Source of the DNA: CAYQXJ01 sp964421565
GTDB taxonomy: Bacteria; Planctomycetota; Brocadiia; SM23-32
DNA: 64,000 bases
Direction of reading: 5' to 3'
Assembly (NCBI GenBank): GCA_964421565.1
Contig: CAYQXJ010000003.1
Span: 124,001-188,000 of the forward strand
The stretch's first letter is position 1. Each line of letters opens with the position of its first letter. The position numbers were made by a program, and so were the translations under genes. This document shows, piece after piece, positions 7,638-16,472 of this stretch. The notes under the pieces were generated by a model. The model was not told the origin of the DNA and made no database searches. It was given only the letters and a program-made list of their open reading frames with translations.

Positions 7638-9757
7638 CCGGGAGGCTCCGAAGACAGACTGAAAGGCATGGCATCGGACGCCGCGACTTCCTGAAGGCAA
7701 TGACCGTGGCCGCAGCCAGTTGGGGAGATGGCAGCATGAGCAGTTCGGCCGAGAATGCAGTCCGAGACACCGACCTCCTGCGTACGGAACACGGGTTACG
7801 GGCAACGCTGGCCTGGCGGATCTGGCGCCCCGTCTGGGCCGACGAGCAGACGTTCGGCCGGCTGGTGGAGGCGATGTGCCGCTTTCCCGAGGCGGTGGAT
7901 GAAGTCGCCCTGTTCGACGATCACATTCACTTCCCGGGTAAGCCTGCCGGAGAGGTGAGGCGGACCGCCGAGATAGTTCGGGTCAGGATGGGCGTGCTCC
8001 GTTCGGTGGGTCTGCCCGGCGTGGGGGTCAACGTGATCGCGACACTGGGGCACGGGATGCAGGCGGGGTTCCGTGAAATGCCTTTCCCGCCCACCGTGGG
8101 GAACGAGGGGCAGGTCTCCACATCGTGCCCGTGTCCGAACCGGCCTGAGTTTCGCCGTTGGGTCCAGGATTACTACAGGGCGATGGCCGAAGCCGGTCCG
8201 GACTTCATCTGGGTGGACGACGACCTCCGCTCGGTCGCACATGGAGTGCGCTATCCGTGCTTCTGCGACTTTTGCATACATGCCTTCGGCCACGAGGGCG
8301 ACCGGGAATCCCTGGTGACCGCGCTGAGTGAGCCGGGAAACGGGCGCCTGCGCAAGGCATGGTCGGAGTTCTGCGGCGCGAACCTGGTGAGCCTGCTTCG
8401 TGAGATCCGCCAAGCGATCGAGGGTGTTGATCCGCGGATCGAGATCGGCCTGATGACGATCGGCTACAGCCAGAGCACCTACGGCTACCCCATTCGGCTT
8501 CTCATGCAAGCGGCCGGCGCCGTGCGCGGGCGGCCGGGGCACGGCTATTACACCGACCGTGAGCCTCGGTCCATTCTGAAGAAGGTCCTGGACGTCGCGC
8601 GTCAGGTTCGCGACTATCCCGACAAGGTGACCAACATCCAGTACGAGCTCGAGAACTGGCCCTACATCACGCTCGACAAGTCCGTGCGCACCGTGCTGAA
8701 CGAGTGCACGTTGTCCGTGATGGCCGGCTGCACCGGCGTGGCGTTCAACGCCGTCTCCGAGCGGGCCACACGGTTTGAGGAGTATGAGCCGCTTTGGAAG
8801 GCGGCCAGCGCGCATCGGGCCGTGTGGGACGGCCTGGCGGACGCGGCACAAGGGCTCCCCGTTGTGGGCTTTTGGCCGGCCGACCATCCAAACCTGATGG
8901 CGCTCCGCCGCGTCACCGACGGCGACTGGTTCCAGGAGCCGGAGGCATATGATATCCAGCAGCCGAACGAGATGGCCCAGATGGGATTGCCCCTCACCGC
9001 CGACCGGCGATCCGCCTGCGGCGTGCTGCTGGCCGGGCGCATCGCCGAGACGTTCACGGACGACGAACTGCGGGACATGCTGGGCGGCGCGGTGCTGATG
9101 GACGGTCAGGCGCTGGAGGTGCTCTGGGAGCGGGGGCTGGGCGAGCTGACGGGCGTCCGGCCCGGCCGTCGCACTCCGCCGTGCTTCGAGCGGCTGACCG
9201 AGCATGAGCTGAACGGCCCGTTCGGAGGAGACGGGCGGCGCGTGATGCCCTCGTCGAGGGCCGTCGCGCTCGAGGCGGCGGACGGCGTAGGGGAGCTTTC
9301 CCACGCTGTCGCCCAGGCCGACGAGACGGATTTCGGGATGTGCCTCTCGGCATTCGAGAACGAACTGGGGGGCCGCGTGGCCGTGAGCACCTACGTGCCG
9401 TGGACGCACCTGGGCCGGGCCGGCAAGCGGCATCAGTTGATCGTGCTGGCGGACTGGCTCTGCCGAGGCAACCTACCTGCAATCATCGAGCAGACCTGCC
9501 GCGTGGCGCCGCTGGCGCGGGTGAGCCCCGACGGCGAGTGCGTGGTCCTGACGCTCTTCAACATGTCGTTCGATCCAACCGGGCCGCTGACCGTCCGGCT
9601 GCTGGCCCGCCCGTGCGGAATGGCCCTGCTGACACCGTCGGGCCGCGTGCCCGTCGAGACGCGCTCGGAGCGTGGTGGGACACTCCTGGCGGTGCCGACC
9701 CTCGATCCCTGGCAGATCGCCGTGCTCGTCGGGCCCGAGCCGGCCGCAGTCCAATAG
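7634..9757 (+). CDS. Tat-exported putative glycoside-hydrolase-like protein
   Basis: A 707-residue protein. The N-terminus has the twin-arginine motif GRRDFLKAM at residues 15-23, so folded export is expected. The middle part (about 50-420) looks like a TIM barrel with repeated strand motifs: DEVALFDDHIHF, GVGVNVIATLGHG, GPDFIWVDDDLR, EIGLMTIGY and CTGVAFNAVSE. The acidic pairs in VDDD and the WVDDDLR strand could be catalytic. A CxxC pair (YPCFCDFC) might bind metal. The C-terminal region (about 430-700) resembles the glutamine-amidotransferase-like and beta-sandwich modules of GH42-type enzymes. No GH family is matched with certainty. It starts with GTG overlapping the preceding stop and is followed 32 bp later by a sulfatase, implying joint breakdown of a sulfated glycan. 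Confidence 0.72.
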   Translation: MTGRLRRQTERHGIGRRDFLKAMTVAAASWGDGSMSSSAENAVRDTDLLRTEHGLRATLAWRIWRPVWADEQTFGRLVEAMCRFPEAVDEVALFDDHIHFPGKPAGEVRRTAEIVRVRMGVLRSVGLPGVGVNVIATLGHGMQAGFREMPFPPTVGNEGQVSTSCPCPNRPEFRRWVQDYYRAMAEAGPDFIWVDDDLRSVAHGVRYPCFCDFCIHAFGHEGDRESLVTALSEPGNGRLRKAWSEFCGANLVSLLREIRQAIEGVDPRIEIGLMTIGYSQSTYGYPIRLLMQAAGAVRGRPGHGYYTDREPRSILKKVLDVARQVRDYPDKVTNIQYELENWPYITLDKSVRTVLNECTLSVMAGCTGVAFNAVSERATRFEEYEPLWKAASAHRAVWDGLADAAQGLPVVGFWPADHPNLMALRRVTDGDWFQEPEAYDIQQPNEMAQMGLPLTADRRSACGVLLAGRIAETFTDDELRDMLGGAVLMDGQALEVLWERGLGELTGVRPGRRTPPCFERLTEHELNGPFGGDGRRVMPSSRAVALEAADGVGELSHAVAQADETDFGMCLSAFENELGGRVAVSTYVPWTHLGRAGKRHQLIVLADWLCRGNLPAIIEQTCRVAPLARVSPDGECVVLTLFNMSFDPTGPLTVRLLARPCGMALLTPSGRVPVETRSERGGTLLAVPTLDPWQIAVLVGPEPAAVQ

Positions 9758-9789
9758 ATCCGCAGAACCATGCCACGGAACGTCCGCGC

Positions 9790-11388
9790 ATGCTGACCAG
9801 AAGATCTTTCACCAAACTGCTGGGTGGGGCGGCCGCCGCCACGGCGGTGCCGCGATGGGCCGAAGCCGGCCGTAGAACCGCTTCAGGAGAGAGCAGCATG
9901 AAGAACGTCCTCATCATCCACACCGACCAGCAACGCTACGACAGCCTGGGCTGCACCGGCAACCCCCACGCCATGACGCCCAACATCGACCGCCTCGCCG
10001 CGGAAGGTATCCTCTTCACGCGCCACATCGCCGCCAACTCCGTCTGCATGCCCTCCCGCGCGACGCTCATGACAGGTCGCTATCCCGTCGGCCATGGCGT
10101 GTGGGACAACGGCGTTGCCCTGAACCGGCGCGAGTACATGGAGTTCAGCCGCGTGCGCGACGGCGAGGGCATCGTCATCGAGCCGGTGACGATTGCGGAC
10201 GTCTTCGCGCAGCACGGCTACCGGACGGCCTGTTTCGGCAAAATGCACCTGACGCCGTTCTTTTCACCGCCCTCCTACGGGTATCCGGAGTCTCAACTGC
10301 ACTGGCAGCGGGACCCCGAGAGCCTGCGGGACTGGCACGGGCCGTACTACGGTTTCGAGCACGTCGACCTCGCGTTCACTCACGGGCAGCTCAGCCAGGG
10401 CCATTACCGTCTGTGGCTGAGGGAGAACCATCCCGAGGTCTACCGCGCCGCGACGGAGAGCGAGCACCCGGAGGTCATTCCCGGGCTGAAGGACCTGTAC
10501 CCGGCCGACGTGCCGCTTGAACTGCATCCGACCATGTGGCTGGCGGAGCGTTTCGAGAGCTACCTGGAAGATGCCGCCGGGAACGCACCGTTCATGGCCT
10601 TCATCGGCTTCCCCGACCCCCATCACCCCTGGGCGCCGACGCGGGAGGCGCTCGAGATATTCAAGGACAGCGACGTGCTGCCGCCGGCGGACCCGGAGGG
10701 GGCGGGTCTGCGGGGTTACGTCTTCGGCGGCACCGGCAGCCGCATCGGCGGATGGACCGACGAGCAGAAACGCATCGTGCGGCGTTACACCCTCGCACAG
10801 GTCTACCAGATCGACCTCGCCGTGGGGCGCATCCGCGACGCCCTGCAGCGCCGCGGCCTGTGGGGCCAGACGCTGGTGGTCTTCACCAGCGACCACGGCG
10901 ACTTCCTGGGCGATCACGGCTTCCTGCGCAAAGGCGTCTGCGCGGCCCACTCGCTGCTGCGCCTGCCGTTCGTCCTGCGTGTGCCGTGGGCCGAGGGGTT
11001 GCCCGCGCGCATGGACGCGACGATGAGCAACTGCGACGTCCTGGCGACGGCGCTGGCGCAGGTCGGGCTGCCCGGCCCGGAGCACGCGCAGGGGCGTGAC
11101 ATCTTCGAGGCGATGCATTCCGGGGCCCGGCACCGTGCCTATGCAGACTGCGGCCGGGGCACTCCCGACACGAACAACTACACCGTCTACGACGATCGCT
11201 ACCGCTACACCATCTACCCCCAGCGTGGCCGCGAGGAGCTGTTCGACCACGAGGCCGATCCGGGCGAGAGCCGGAACCTGGCCGGTGAGCCCGCCCACGC
11301 CGGTCGCTGCCGGGCCATGCTCGACCAAGTGAAGGACCACCTGCTGCGTCATCGCACGCCGATCGTCGGGCGGGTCGGTCCCTGGTAA
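9790..11388 (+). CDS. Tat-exported formylglycine-dependent sulfatase
   Basis: A 532-residue arylsulfatase-type enzyme. The start at 9790 gives a Tat signal (LTRRSFTKLLGG then an Ala-rich stretch). The core begins at NVLIIHTDQQRYDSLG, with metal ligands around Asp46. The active-site motif is CMPSRATLMTGRYP, where Cys86 is converted to formylglycine by FGE or anSME. Later come GFPDPHHPW, TSDHGDFLGDHG with the second metal-binding Asp-His pair, and LFDHEADPGESRNLAGEP, the usual ending. The residue after the first Asp is Gln, common in sulfatase subfamilies acting on polysaccharides. The substrate is likely a sulfated glycan, to judge from the neighbour upstream. Confidence 0.93.
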   Translation: MLTRRSFTKLLGGAAAATAVPRWAEAGRRTASGESSMKNVLIIHTDQQRYDSLGCTGNPHAMTPNIDRLAAEGILFTRHIAANSVCMPSRATLMTGRYPVGHGVWDNGVALNRREYMEFSRVRDGEGIVIEPVTIADVFAQHGYRTACFGKMHLTPFFSPPSYGYPESQLHWQRDPESLRDWHGPYYGFEHVDLAFTHGQLSQGHYRLWLRENHPEVYRAATESEHPEVIPGLKDLYPADVPLELHPTMWLAERFESYLEDAAGNAPFMAFIGFPDPHHPWAPTREALEIFKDSDVLPPADPEGAGLRGYVFGGTGSRIGGWTDEQKRIVRRYTLAQVYQIDLAVGRIRDALQRRGLWGQTLVVFTSDHGDFLGDHGFLRKGVCAAHSLLRLPFVLRVPWAEGLPARMDATMSNCDVLATALAQVGLPGPEHAQGRDIFEAMHSGARHRAYADCGRGTPDTNNYTVYDDRYRYTIYPQRGREELFDHEADPGESRNLAGEPAHAGRCRAMLDQVKDHLLRHRTPIVGRVGPW

Positions 11389-11395
11389 CCGGAGG

Positions 11396-11700
11396 TCACT
11401 TGCGTTCGAGCTTGACGTCGCCTTCCGCCAGCGCGACCAGCGCGTCGGACTTCAGCCACGCCTGTGCCTCGGCGTCGGAGCGCAGGTGGGCGTCGCAGAA
11501 AGCGGTGGTGGCCTGCTTGACCCCGGTCGAAGACGGCCTCCGGCTCACCGGCCTCGCCCTCCCCGCGCCTGTCGGCGAGGCGCCTCTGGATTCGCTCCAC
11601 CTCCCGCTCGGAGAGCTCACGCCCGATGCGGTCCTCCAGGCGCCTGCGCACGAACGGGGTGAGCCGGCGCGGGCGGCGAGGGCGGCGCGAGGCTGCCGGA
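11396..11700 (-). pseudogene. Orphan 3' end, possibly of an alpha/beta-hydrolase
   Basis: The minus-strand frame ending at the TGA of 11398-11396 reads KQATTAFCDAHLRSDAEAQ then AWLKSDALVALAEGDVKLER. An amphipathic ending of the type AFxDAHLRGD…AxAWL is frequent in dienelactone-hydrolase-like enzymes. A different frame just upstream reads EREVERIQRRLADRR and EPEAVFDRG, so a one-base shift near 11535 may separate two parts of one gene. No start or upstream catalytic part is seen. The stop lies only 8 bp from the stop of the convergent sulfatase gene. Confidence 0.33.
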
Positions 11701-11837
11701 CGCATCGGCGAGCGAGCGGCGAGGCCGGACGGCGGGCCGGCGAAGCCGTCGGCGGAGCCGTGGGCGGCGCCGCCGAGAAAGTCCGGGGCGCCCTGGGCGG
11801 CTTGCTCGGAGGCGGCGACGAAGAGCAGGAGCAGTAG
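11640..11837 (+). pseudogene. Orphan 3' end with Gly/Ala-rich tail
   Basis: A plus-strand frame ending at TAG (11835-11837) closes with GEAVGGAVGGAAEKVRGALG and GLLGGGDEEQEQ. Such endings occur in AsmA-like envelope proteins. Nothing upstream in this frame looks like a protein body. It may be chance in GC-rich DNA, but it lies within a cluster of other gene ends. Confidence 0.22.
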
Positions 11838-11843
11838 CCGTGC

Positions 11844-11982
11844 TCACAGAGGGTCAAAGCGCAAGGCCGTGACACCGTCCAGACCGGCCGAGTCGGCCGG
11901 CTCGACGGAGACGACCTCGATTCGGAGCGTGCATTCGCCCTCGGCCAGATCCACCTGGCCCAGCGCACCGACGTCGGCTGGC
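11844..11982 (-). pseudogene. Orphan 3' end of a secreted-hydrolase-type protein
   Basis: The minus-strand frame ending at the TGA of 11846-11844 reads ADVGALGQVDLAEGECTLR then IEVVSVEPADSAGLDGV and TALRFDPL. The pattern 'G-x-V-x-L-x-x-G-x-x-x-L-R-I-E-V-V … G-L-D-x-I-x-F-x-P' is the usual final beta-sandwich of DUF2961-type and related glycan-active proteins of planctomycetes. The remainder of such a gene is absent: upstream on this strand the DNA belongs to the opposite-strand membrane protein gene. Confidence 0.42.
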
Positions 11983-12020
11983 AAGACACATCGCTGGAGA
12001 ACGCCCCCGCCGAGCTGCTG

Positions 12021-13592
12021 TTGACGAAGGACCCCCGCTCGACCGCTGCGGCGCAGTACGTGGAGGGCTGGCCGGGCGGCGAAGGGCGCGTGCCGTGGGG
12101 CATGTGGTTGCGGCCCCTGTCGCGATGGGCCGTGCTGATGGCCTTCTTCTACCTGGCCACGTTTTTCCTGTGCGCGATGATGCGACGGCAATGGGTGGAC
12201 AGGGAGCGGTTGCAGTTCCCCCTGGCGCGCGTTCCGATGGACTTCACCGCGGGGGCCGGGCGCAACGGCTTTCTGCCGGCGCTGTTTCAGAACCGGCCGT
12301 TCCTGACGGGTCTGATCGGCGGGGCGGCGTTCCGCGCGCTCCGCTCGGCTCCGGCCCTGCTCGGCGGGCAGGTCGTGTGGAATATCAGCGTGCCGCTGCA
12401 GGACGTGTTCCAGGGCACCCCCCTTTCGCAGATGTACCTGGTGAACTTCGACCTGAACTGGATCGCGATCGGCATCGCCTACCTGGTCCCTGCCGACGTG
12501 TCGCTGAGCGTGTGGTTCTTCTACATGTTTGGGCGGCTCGAGCTGCAGGCGTCGGCATGGGCCGGCTCCACTCTGCACCAGGGCGGCACGGGTTCGGAAC
12601 TGGTGCGCTGGCAGCGGCTGGGGGCGTACGTGACCTTCACCGTGGGCGCGCTCTACATGGCGCGGCGGCACCTGGGGCAGGTGCTGGCCCGGGCACTCGG
12701 CCGGGGTTCGGCGGACGACAGCGGGGAGCCGGTGGGCTTCCGGCTCGCCTTCTGGGGCTTCGTGCTCTGCACGCTCGGCGCGGCCGGGTGGTTCGTGCAC
12801 TTCGGGATGGGCACGGTGGCCGCAGCGGCGCTGCTGGCGTTGCTGCTGTGCACCCAGTTCGTGCACGCGCGAATCGTGGCGCAGAGCGGCCTGTATCGCA
12901 CCTCGCCGCTTGCGCGCGGGCCGGGGTTGCTGCAATCGCTGAGCGGCGGCCGGCTGTTCGGCGCGCGGGGCGCCACGCTTTCGAACATGCAGTACACGGC
13001 GATGATCGGCGGCAACAACTCCATGCTCGGCCCGGCGGCGATCCACGCGTTCTTCATCAGCGACGTTTTCGGCAGGCGCAAGCGTTGGCTACTGCCGGCC
13101 ATGCTGGCCGCGCTGAGCGTGGCGATCGCCGGTTCCGCGGGGATGGCGATCTACCAGGGCTACTTCAGCGGCGGCGTCAACTTTGCGAACCGCTGGGCCG
13201 TCATCAACAACCCCATGAACTCGTTCGAGATGGCGCACCTGATGATCAGCCGTCCCCAGGCGGCCGAGAGCGTGCGGTGGCTGCCGCTCGGGCTTGGGGT
13301 CGGGCTCACCGCGCTGGTGATGTTCATGCGTGCGCGCTTCTACTGGTGGCCGGTGCACTCGATAGGCATCCTCGCCCTGGCGGAGTACGGGCTGGACCGC
13401 ATGTGGTTCTCGTTCTTCCTCGGCTGGCTGGTGAAGGTGACGCTCCTGAAGACCGGCCGCGGCCAGTTGGTGCGCGGGGGCAGGTCGTTCTTCGTCGGGT
13501 TCATCGTCAGCGAATGCGCCTTCTACAGCGCGTGGAGCGTCGTCAGCCTCATAACACGCGGCGGAGTGCCCGGCGCGGGCGGCTGGATCTAA
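12021..13592 (+). CDS. DUF6785/DUF6784-like multi-pass membrane protein, probably 5'-truncated
   Basis: At least 523 residues with ten or more hydrophobic segments. Marker stretches are VPWGMWLRPLSRWAVLMAFF, RRQWVDRERLQFPLARVP, NFDLNWIAIGIAYLVPADVS and MQYTAMIGGNN near the end of the second half. This arrangement matches the DUF6785/DUF6784 membrane proteins that are abundant in planctomycetes and unknown in function. Family members normally have one to several extra N-terminal helices before the PWGxWLxPL segment. Here the open frame extends upstream only to 11838 and encodes no hydrophobic stretch, and the best available start is a weak TTG at 12021. I therefore think the 5' end was lost by rearrangement. 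Its stop overlaps the convergent A-T-TE gene by 4 bp. Confidence 0.7.
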   Translation: MTKDPRSTAAAQYVEGWPGGEGRVPWGMWLRPLSRWAVLMAFFYLATFFLCAMMRRQWVDRERLQFPLARVPMDFTAGAGRNGFLPALFQNRPFLTGLIGGAAFRALRSAPALLGGQVVWNISVPLQDVFQGTPLSQMYLVNFDLNWIAIGIAYLVPADVSLSVWFFYMFGRLELQASAWAGSTLHQGGTGSELVRWQRLGAYVTFTVGALYMARRHLGQVLARALGRGSADDSGEPVGFRLAFWGFVLCTLGAAGWFVHFGMGTVAAAALLALLLCTQFVHARIVAQSGLYRTSPLARGPGLLQSLSGGRLFGARGATLSNMQYTAMIGGNNSMLGPAAIHAFFISDVFGRRKRWLLPAMLAALSVAIAGSAGMAIYQGYFSGGVNFANRWAVINNPMNSFEMAHLMISRPQAAESVRWLPLGLGVGLTALVMFMRARFYWWPVHSIGILALAEYGLDRMWFSFFLGWLVKVTLLKTGRGQLVRGGRSFFVGFIVSECAFYSAWSVVSLITRGGVPGAGGWI

Positions 13593-16171
13593 CCGCCTGC
13601 CGACCCGGCCCGCCCTGACGGAGGGTTCGCGAGGCACGGGCCGATGATGCTCGCCGCGACCGAGACGTTCGGCGGCGCCAGGCTCTCGTGATGGAAGCCG
13701 GGCACGCGGTGCACGACCAGTTCCTCGCACCACTTCTCCCACCCCCGGCGCGGGTCGCGCAGGGCGAGTATCCGCGTGTCCAGTGACCACAGGTAGGTGA
13801 CGCGACCGGCGTAGTGACGTGGCTGCCAGCGGATGCTCGCCTGGCGCATGCCGCCTATCAACTCGCCCGCGTCGCGGCGGATGGCCTGCGCCGGACGGTA
13901 GCCGGGCAGACGAGACCGCGCCAGGCGCGCCAGTCCCCGTGCAGCCGCCAGGGGCGAGCCGAGCGCACGGTTCACCACACCGTAGAGCCCCCAGAACGGC
14001 GCCCAGCGCCCAACGCGGCAGAGCGTGTCAAGCATCATCATCATGCCCACCTCCTGGCCGCCCTCGCGCAGCAGACAGGCCATCTCCAGGGCCACGACCC
14101 CTCCGGCGGAGACGCCGCCGAGGTGGTAGGGTCCGCGTCCCTGCAGTTGGCGAACAACTCGCACGTAGCTGCGGGCAAGGGCGCCGACTTCCACCGGTTC
14201 CGCGACGGGAAGGCCCCACTCGCTAAGCCCGAAGACGGGCTGATCGGGGCCGAGTTCCTTCGCCAGGGGGAAGAGGATCCACGCCGTGCCGGGGCAGACC
14301 ACGAATAACGGGGGGCGCTCTCCCAACGGCTGGATGGGCACCACAGGCCCTTTTCGGCGCGCTTCCCCATCGCCCAGCAGCGCCCGCGCCACGCCGTCGG
14401 GCGTCGGACCGGCGTAGAAAAGCCCACCGGAGACGCGGGCGCCGGTGAGTGCCTCCAGCCGCGTGAGCATGCGCGCGGCGTCCATCGAGTCGCCCCCGAG
14501 CTCGAAGAAGTTGGCGTCGAGGGGCACCTCGTCCACCGGCAGCACCTGCTCCCACACGGACCTCACCAGCCTCATGAGAGCGTCGGGAACGGCGGGGGCC
14601 GCGGGGGCTCCCCAGCCGATGGGTCGCGCGGACAGGTCGGCCAGTCTCGCCCGCTGCAGCTTGCCCGTGGCCGTCCGCGGCAGCGCATCGGCCGTGCAGA
14701 TGCGAACGGGCACATAGCGCGCCGGCAGCCTTTCGGTAACCGCCTGCGCAAGCTCGCCGAGCGTCGGCTCTGCGCCCTGCCTCAGCACTAGCACCGCCGC
14801 CAGTTGCTGTCCCAGCCGTTCGTGCGGCAGCCCGAAGCAGCCGGCCTCGAGCACGTCGGGGTGCGCCGCGAGCGCCTGTTCCACCTCGCCCGGGGCGATC
14901 GTCTCGCCCCCGCGGTTGATCATCTCCTTGACGCGGCCGCTCAGATACAGGTATCCGTCCTCGTCCACGTGGCCCATGTCACCGGTCAGCAGCCAGCCGT
15001 CGCGAAAGGCTTCGGCGTTCACCTCCTCGTCCGCCTCGTAACGCTCGATCACGTTGCGCCCCCGCACGGCTACCTGACCCACATGCCCGGGCGGCAGGCT
15101 ACGGCCGGACTCGTCCCACACGGCGACCTGTGGCCCGGCAGGCATGCCGACCGACCGGATCCTGCGCTCGCCCGGCGGCAGGGGATTCGAAGTGATCTGC
15201 GGCGACGCCTCGGTCATGCCGTATGACTCGACCACCGGCGCGCCGAACGCAGACTCCAGCCCGCGCAGCACGTCCGCAGGCAGCGAGCTCGCCGCCGAGC
15301 GGATGAAGCGCAGCCGGTGCCCGACCGGCGCACCGTCGCGGCGACGCAGCGCCCCCAGCAGCGCTCGATGAAATGCCGGGGCGGCCGAGTAGTAGGTGAT
15401 GCCCGATTCGGCGATAAGGTCGAGGGCCTGTTCCGCCTCGAACACGCCCGGGTATACGACGCTGCCGCCGGCCAGCAGCGGTGCCAGCACGCAGGCCGAC
15501 AGCGCGTGCAGGTGGAACAGCGGCATCACGTTCAGGCAGCGGTCGGTCGGACCGAGCCGACAGACCTCGGCGATGGCCAGGGCGGAGAAGCAGAGCCCGT
15601 CGTGCGTGAGCGGCACCGTCTTGGGCGCCCGGGTCGTGCCGGAGGTGCTCAGAAGCAGCGCCACATCGTCGGGCACGCCAACGCCTGGCAGAACAGCCGC
15701 GCGGCCCGTGTCGCCCTCCAGCCGGAACATGCCGGCCGGGGCGCCGTCCGGGCGCACCACGTCAATGACCGGCGCGTCGGCGCCCTGCGCCGCCTGGCGC
15801 GCAACCGCCCCGCCTTCCGCCGGCGCCATCACCGCGCTGACGCCGAGCGAACGGAGGGTGCGGCGCAGGCCCTGCTCGGGGATATCGGGGTCGAGCGGAG
15901 CGAACTGCGCGCTCGCCGCCACCGCGAGGTACGCCGTGGCCAGTTCGGGGCCCTGGGGCAGAACGGCGGCCACCCTCTGCCCACGGGCGATCCCACGCCG
16001 GGCCAGAGCCTGCCGGATCCGGTGCATCTGATCGACCAGGGCGCCGTAGGTCATTGCCGGCCGGCCGGGGGCCAGGATGGCATCTGCTTCAGGCCTGCGT
16101 TCTGCGACTGCCTGCAGTTGCTCGCCGATGCACATCGGCGGCAGCGAAGCGCAGCTCAGTTGCAGCCTCAC
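13589..16171 (-). CDS. NRPS-like protein: adenylation, carrier, thioesterase (A-T-TE)
   Basis: An 860-residue protein with no condensation domain. Residues about 15-510 are an AMP-binding domain (STSGTTRAPKTVPLTHDG near 171, SYGMTEASP near 320, WLLTGDMG near 391, GKLQRARL at the end). It looks more like a fatty-acyl/CoA-ligase-type adenylation domain than an amino-acid one. A carrier domain follows with FFELGGDSMDAARML, pantetheine Ser near 562. The end (about 600-850) is a type I thioesterase with GVSAGG (Ser near 689) and GFHHES (His near 827). It probably activates a carboxylic acid, holds it as a thioester and releases or esterifies it. It ends the operon of the large synthase and a free ACP, 43 bp after the latter. 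The GTG at 16171 is uncertain; an ATG lies at 16135. Confidence 0.88.
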   Translation of the reverse strand: MRLQLSCASLPPMCIGEQLQAVAERRPEADAILAPGRPAMTYGALVDQMHRIRQALARRGIARGQRVAAVLPQGPELATAYLAVAASAQFAPLDPDIPEQGLRRTLRSLGVSAVMAPAEGGAVARQAAQGADAPVIDVVRPDGAPAGMFRLEGDTGRAAVLPGVGVPDDVALLLSTSGTTRAPKTVPLTHDGLCFSALAIAEVCRLGPTDRCLNVMPLFHLHALSACVLAPLLAGGSVVYPGVFEAEQALDLIAESGITYYSAAPAFHRALLGALRRRDGAPVGHRLRFIRSAASSLPADVLRGLESAFGAPVVESYGMTEASPQITSNPLPPGERRIRSVGMPAGPQVAVWDESGRSLPPGHVGQVAVRGRNVIERYEADEEVNAEAFRDGWLLTGDMGHVDEDGYLYLSGRVKEMINRGGETIAPGEVEQALAAHPDVLEAGCFGLPHERLGQQLAAVLVLRQGAEPTLGELAQAVTERLPARYVPVRICTADALPRTATGKLQRARLADLSARPIGWGAPAAPAVPDALMRLVRSVWEQVLPVDEVPLDANFFELGGDSMDAARMLTRLEALTGARVSGGLFYAGPTPDGVARALLGDGEARRKGPVVPIQPLGERPPLFVVCPGTAWILFPLAKELGPDQPVFGLSEWGLPVAEPVEVGALARSYVRVVRQLQGRGPYHLGGVSAGGVVALEMACLLREGGQEVGMMMMLDTLCRVGRWAPFWGLYGVVNRALGSPLAAARGLARLARSRLPGYRPAQAIRRDAGELIGGMRQASIRWQPRHYAGRVTYLWSLDTRILALRDPRRGWEKWCEELVVHRVPGFHHESLAPPNVSVAASIIGPCLANPPSGRAGSAGG

Positions 16172-16214
16172 GGGTGCGCCCCCACCGCGGGTCCCTCAGC
16201 TCGCCAGTCATCCG

Positions 16215-16460
16215 TCATTCGTGCTCTTCCCCCGCCTGGGCCTGCTCCATCAACTGACCGATCGTCCGCACCTCCAGCAAGCCCTGGGGCGAGAACTTCA
16301 CTCCGTAGCGGGCTTCCAGCCGCGTCACAACCCGAAGCATCTGCGCCGAGTCGACGGGTATATCCTCCCCCAGAACGGAGCTCTCCCGCACCTGCACACC
16401 GGACAGGTCCACGTATTCGGACATGGTAGCGAGCAGTTGCTCCAACGACAGGTTCGCCAT
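16215..16460 (-). CDS. Free-standing acyl carrier protein
   Basis: An 81-residue acidic helical protein. The carrier motif is DIPVDSAQMLRVVTRLEARY, with the pantetheine-bearing Ser in DSAQML, where most ACPs have DSLxxx. A GGGAGGTCGGC site precedes the ATG. It begins 12 bp after the stop of the large synthase and so is certainly co-transcribed. Its partner may be the adenylation domain of the next gene, or it may receive the finished chain from the synthase for transfer to a sugar or amine. The synthase carries its own phosphopantetheinyl transferase domain, which could activate this ACP too. Confidence 0.88.
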   Translation of the reverse strand: MANLSLEQLLATMSEYVDLSGVQVRESSVLGEDIPVDSAQMLRVVTRLEARYGVKFSPQGLLEVRTIGQLMEQAQAGEEHE

Positions 16461-16472
16461 GCCGACCTCCCG

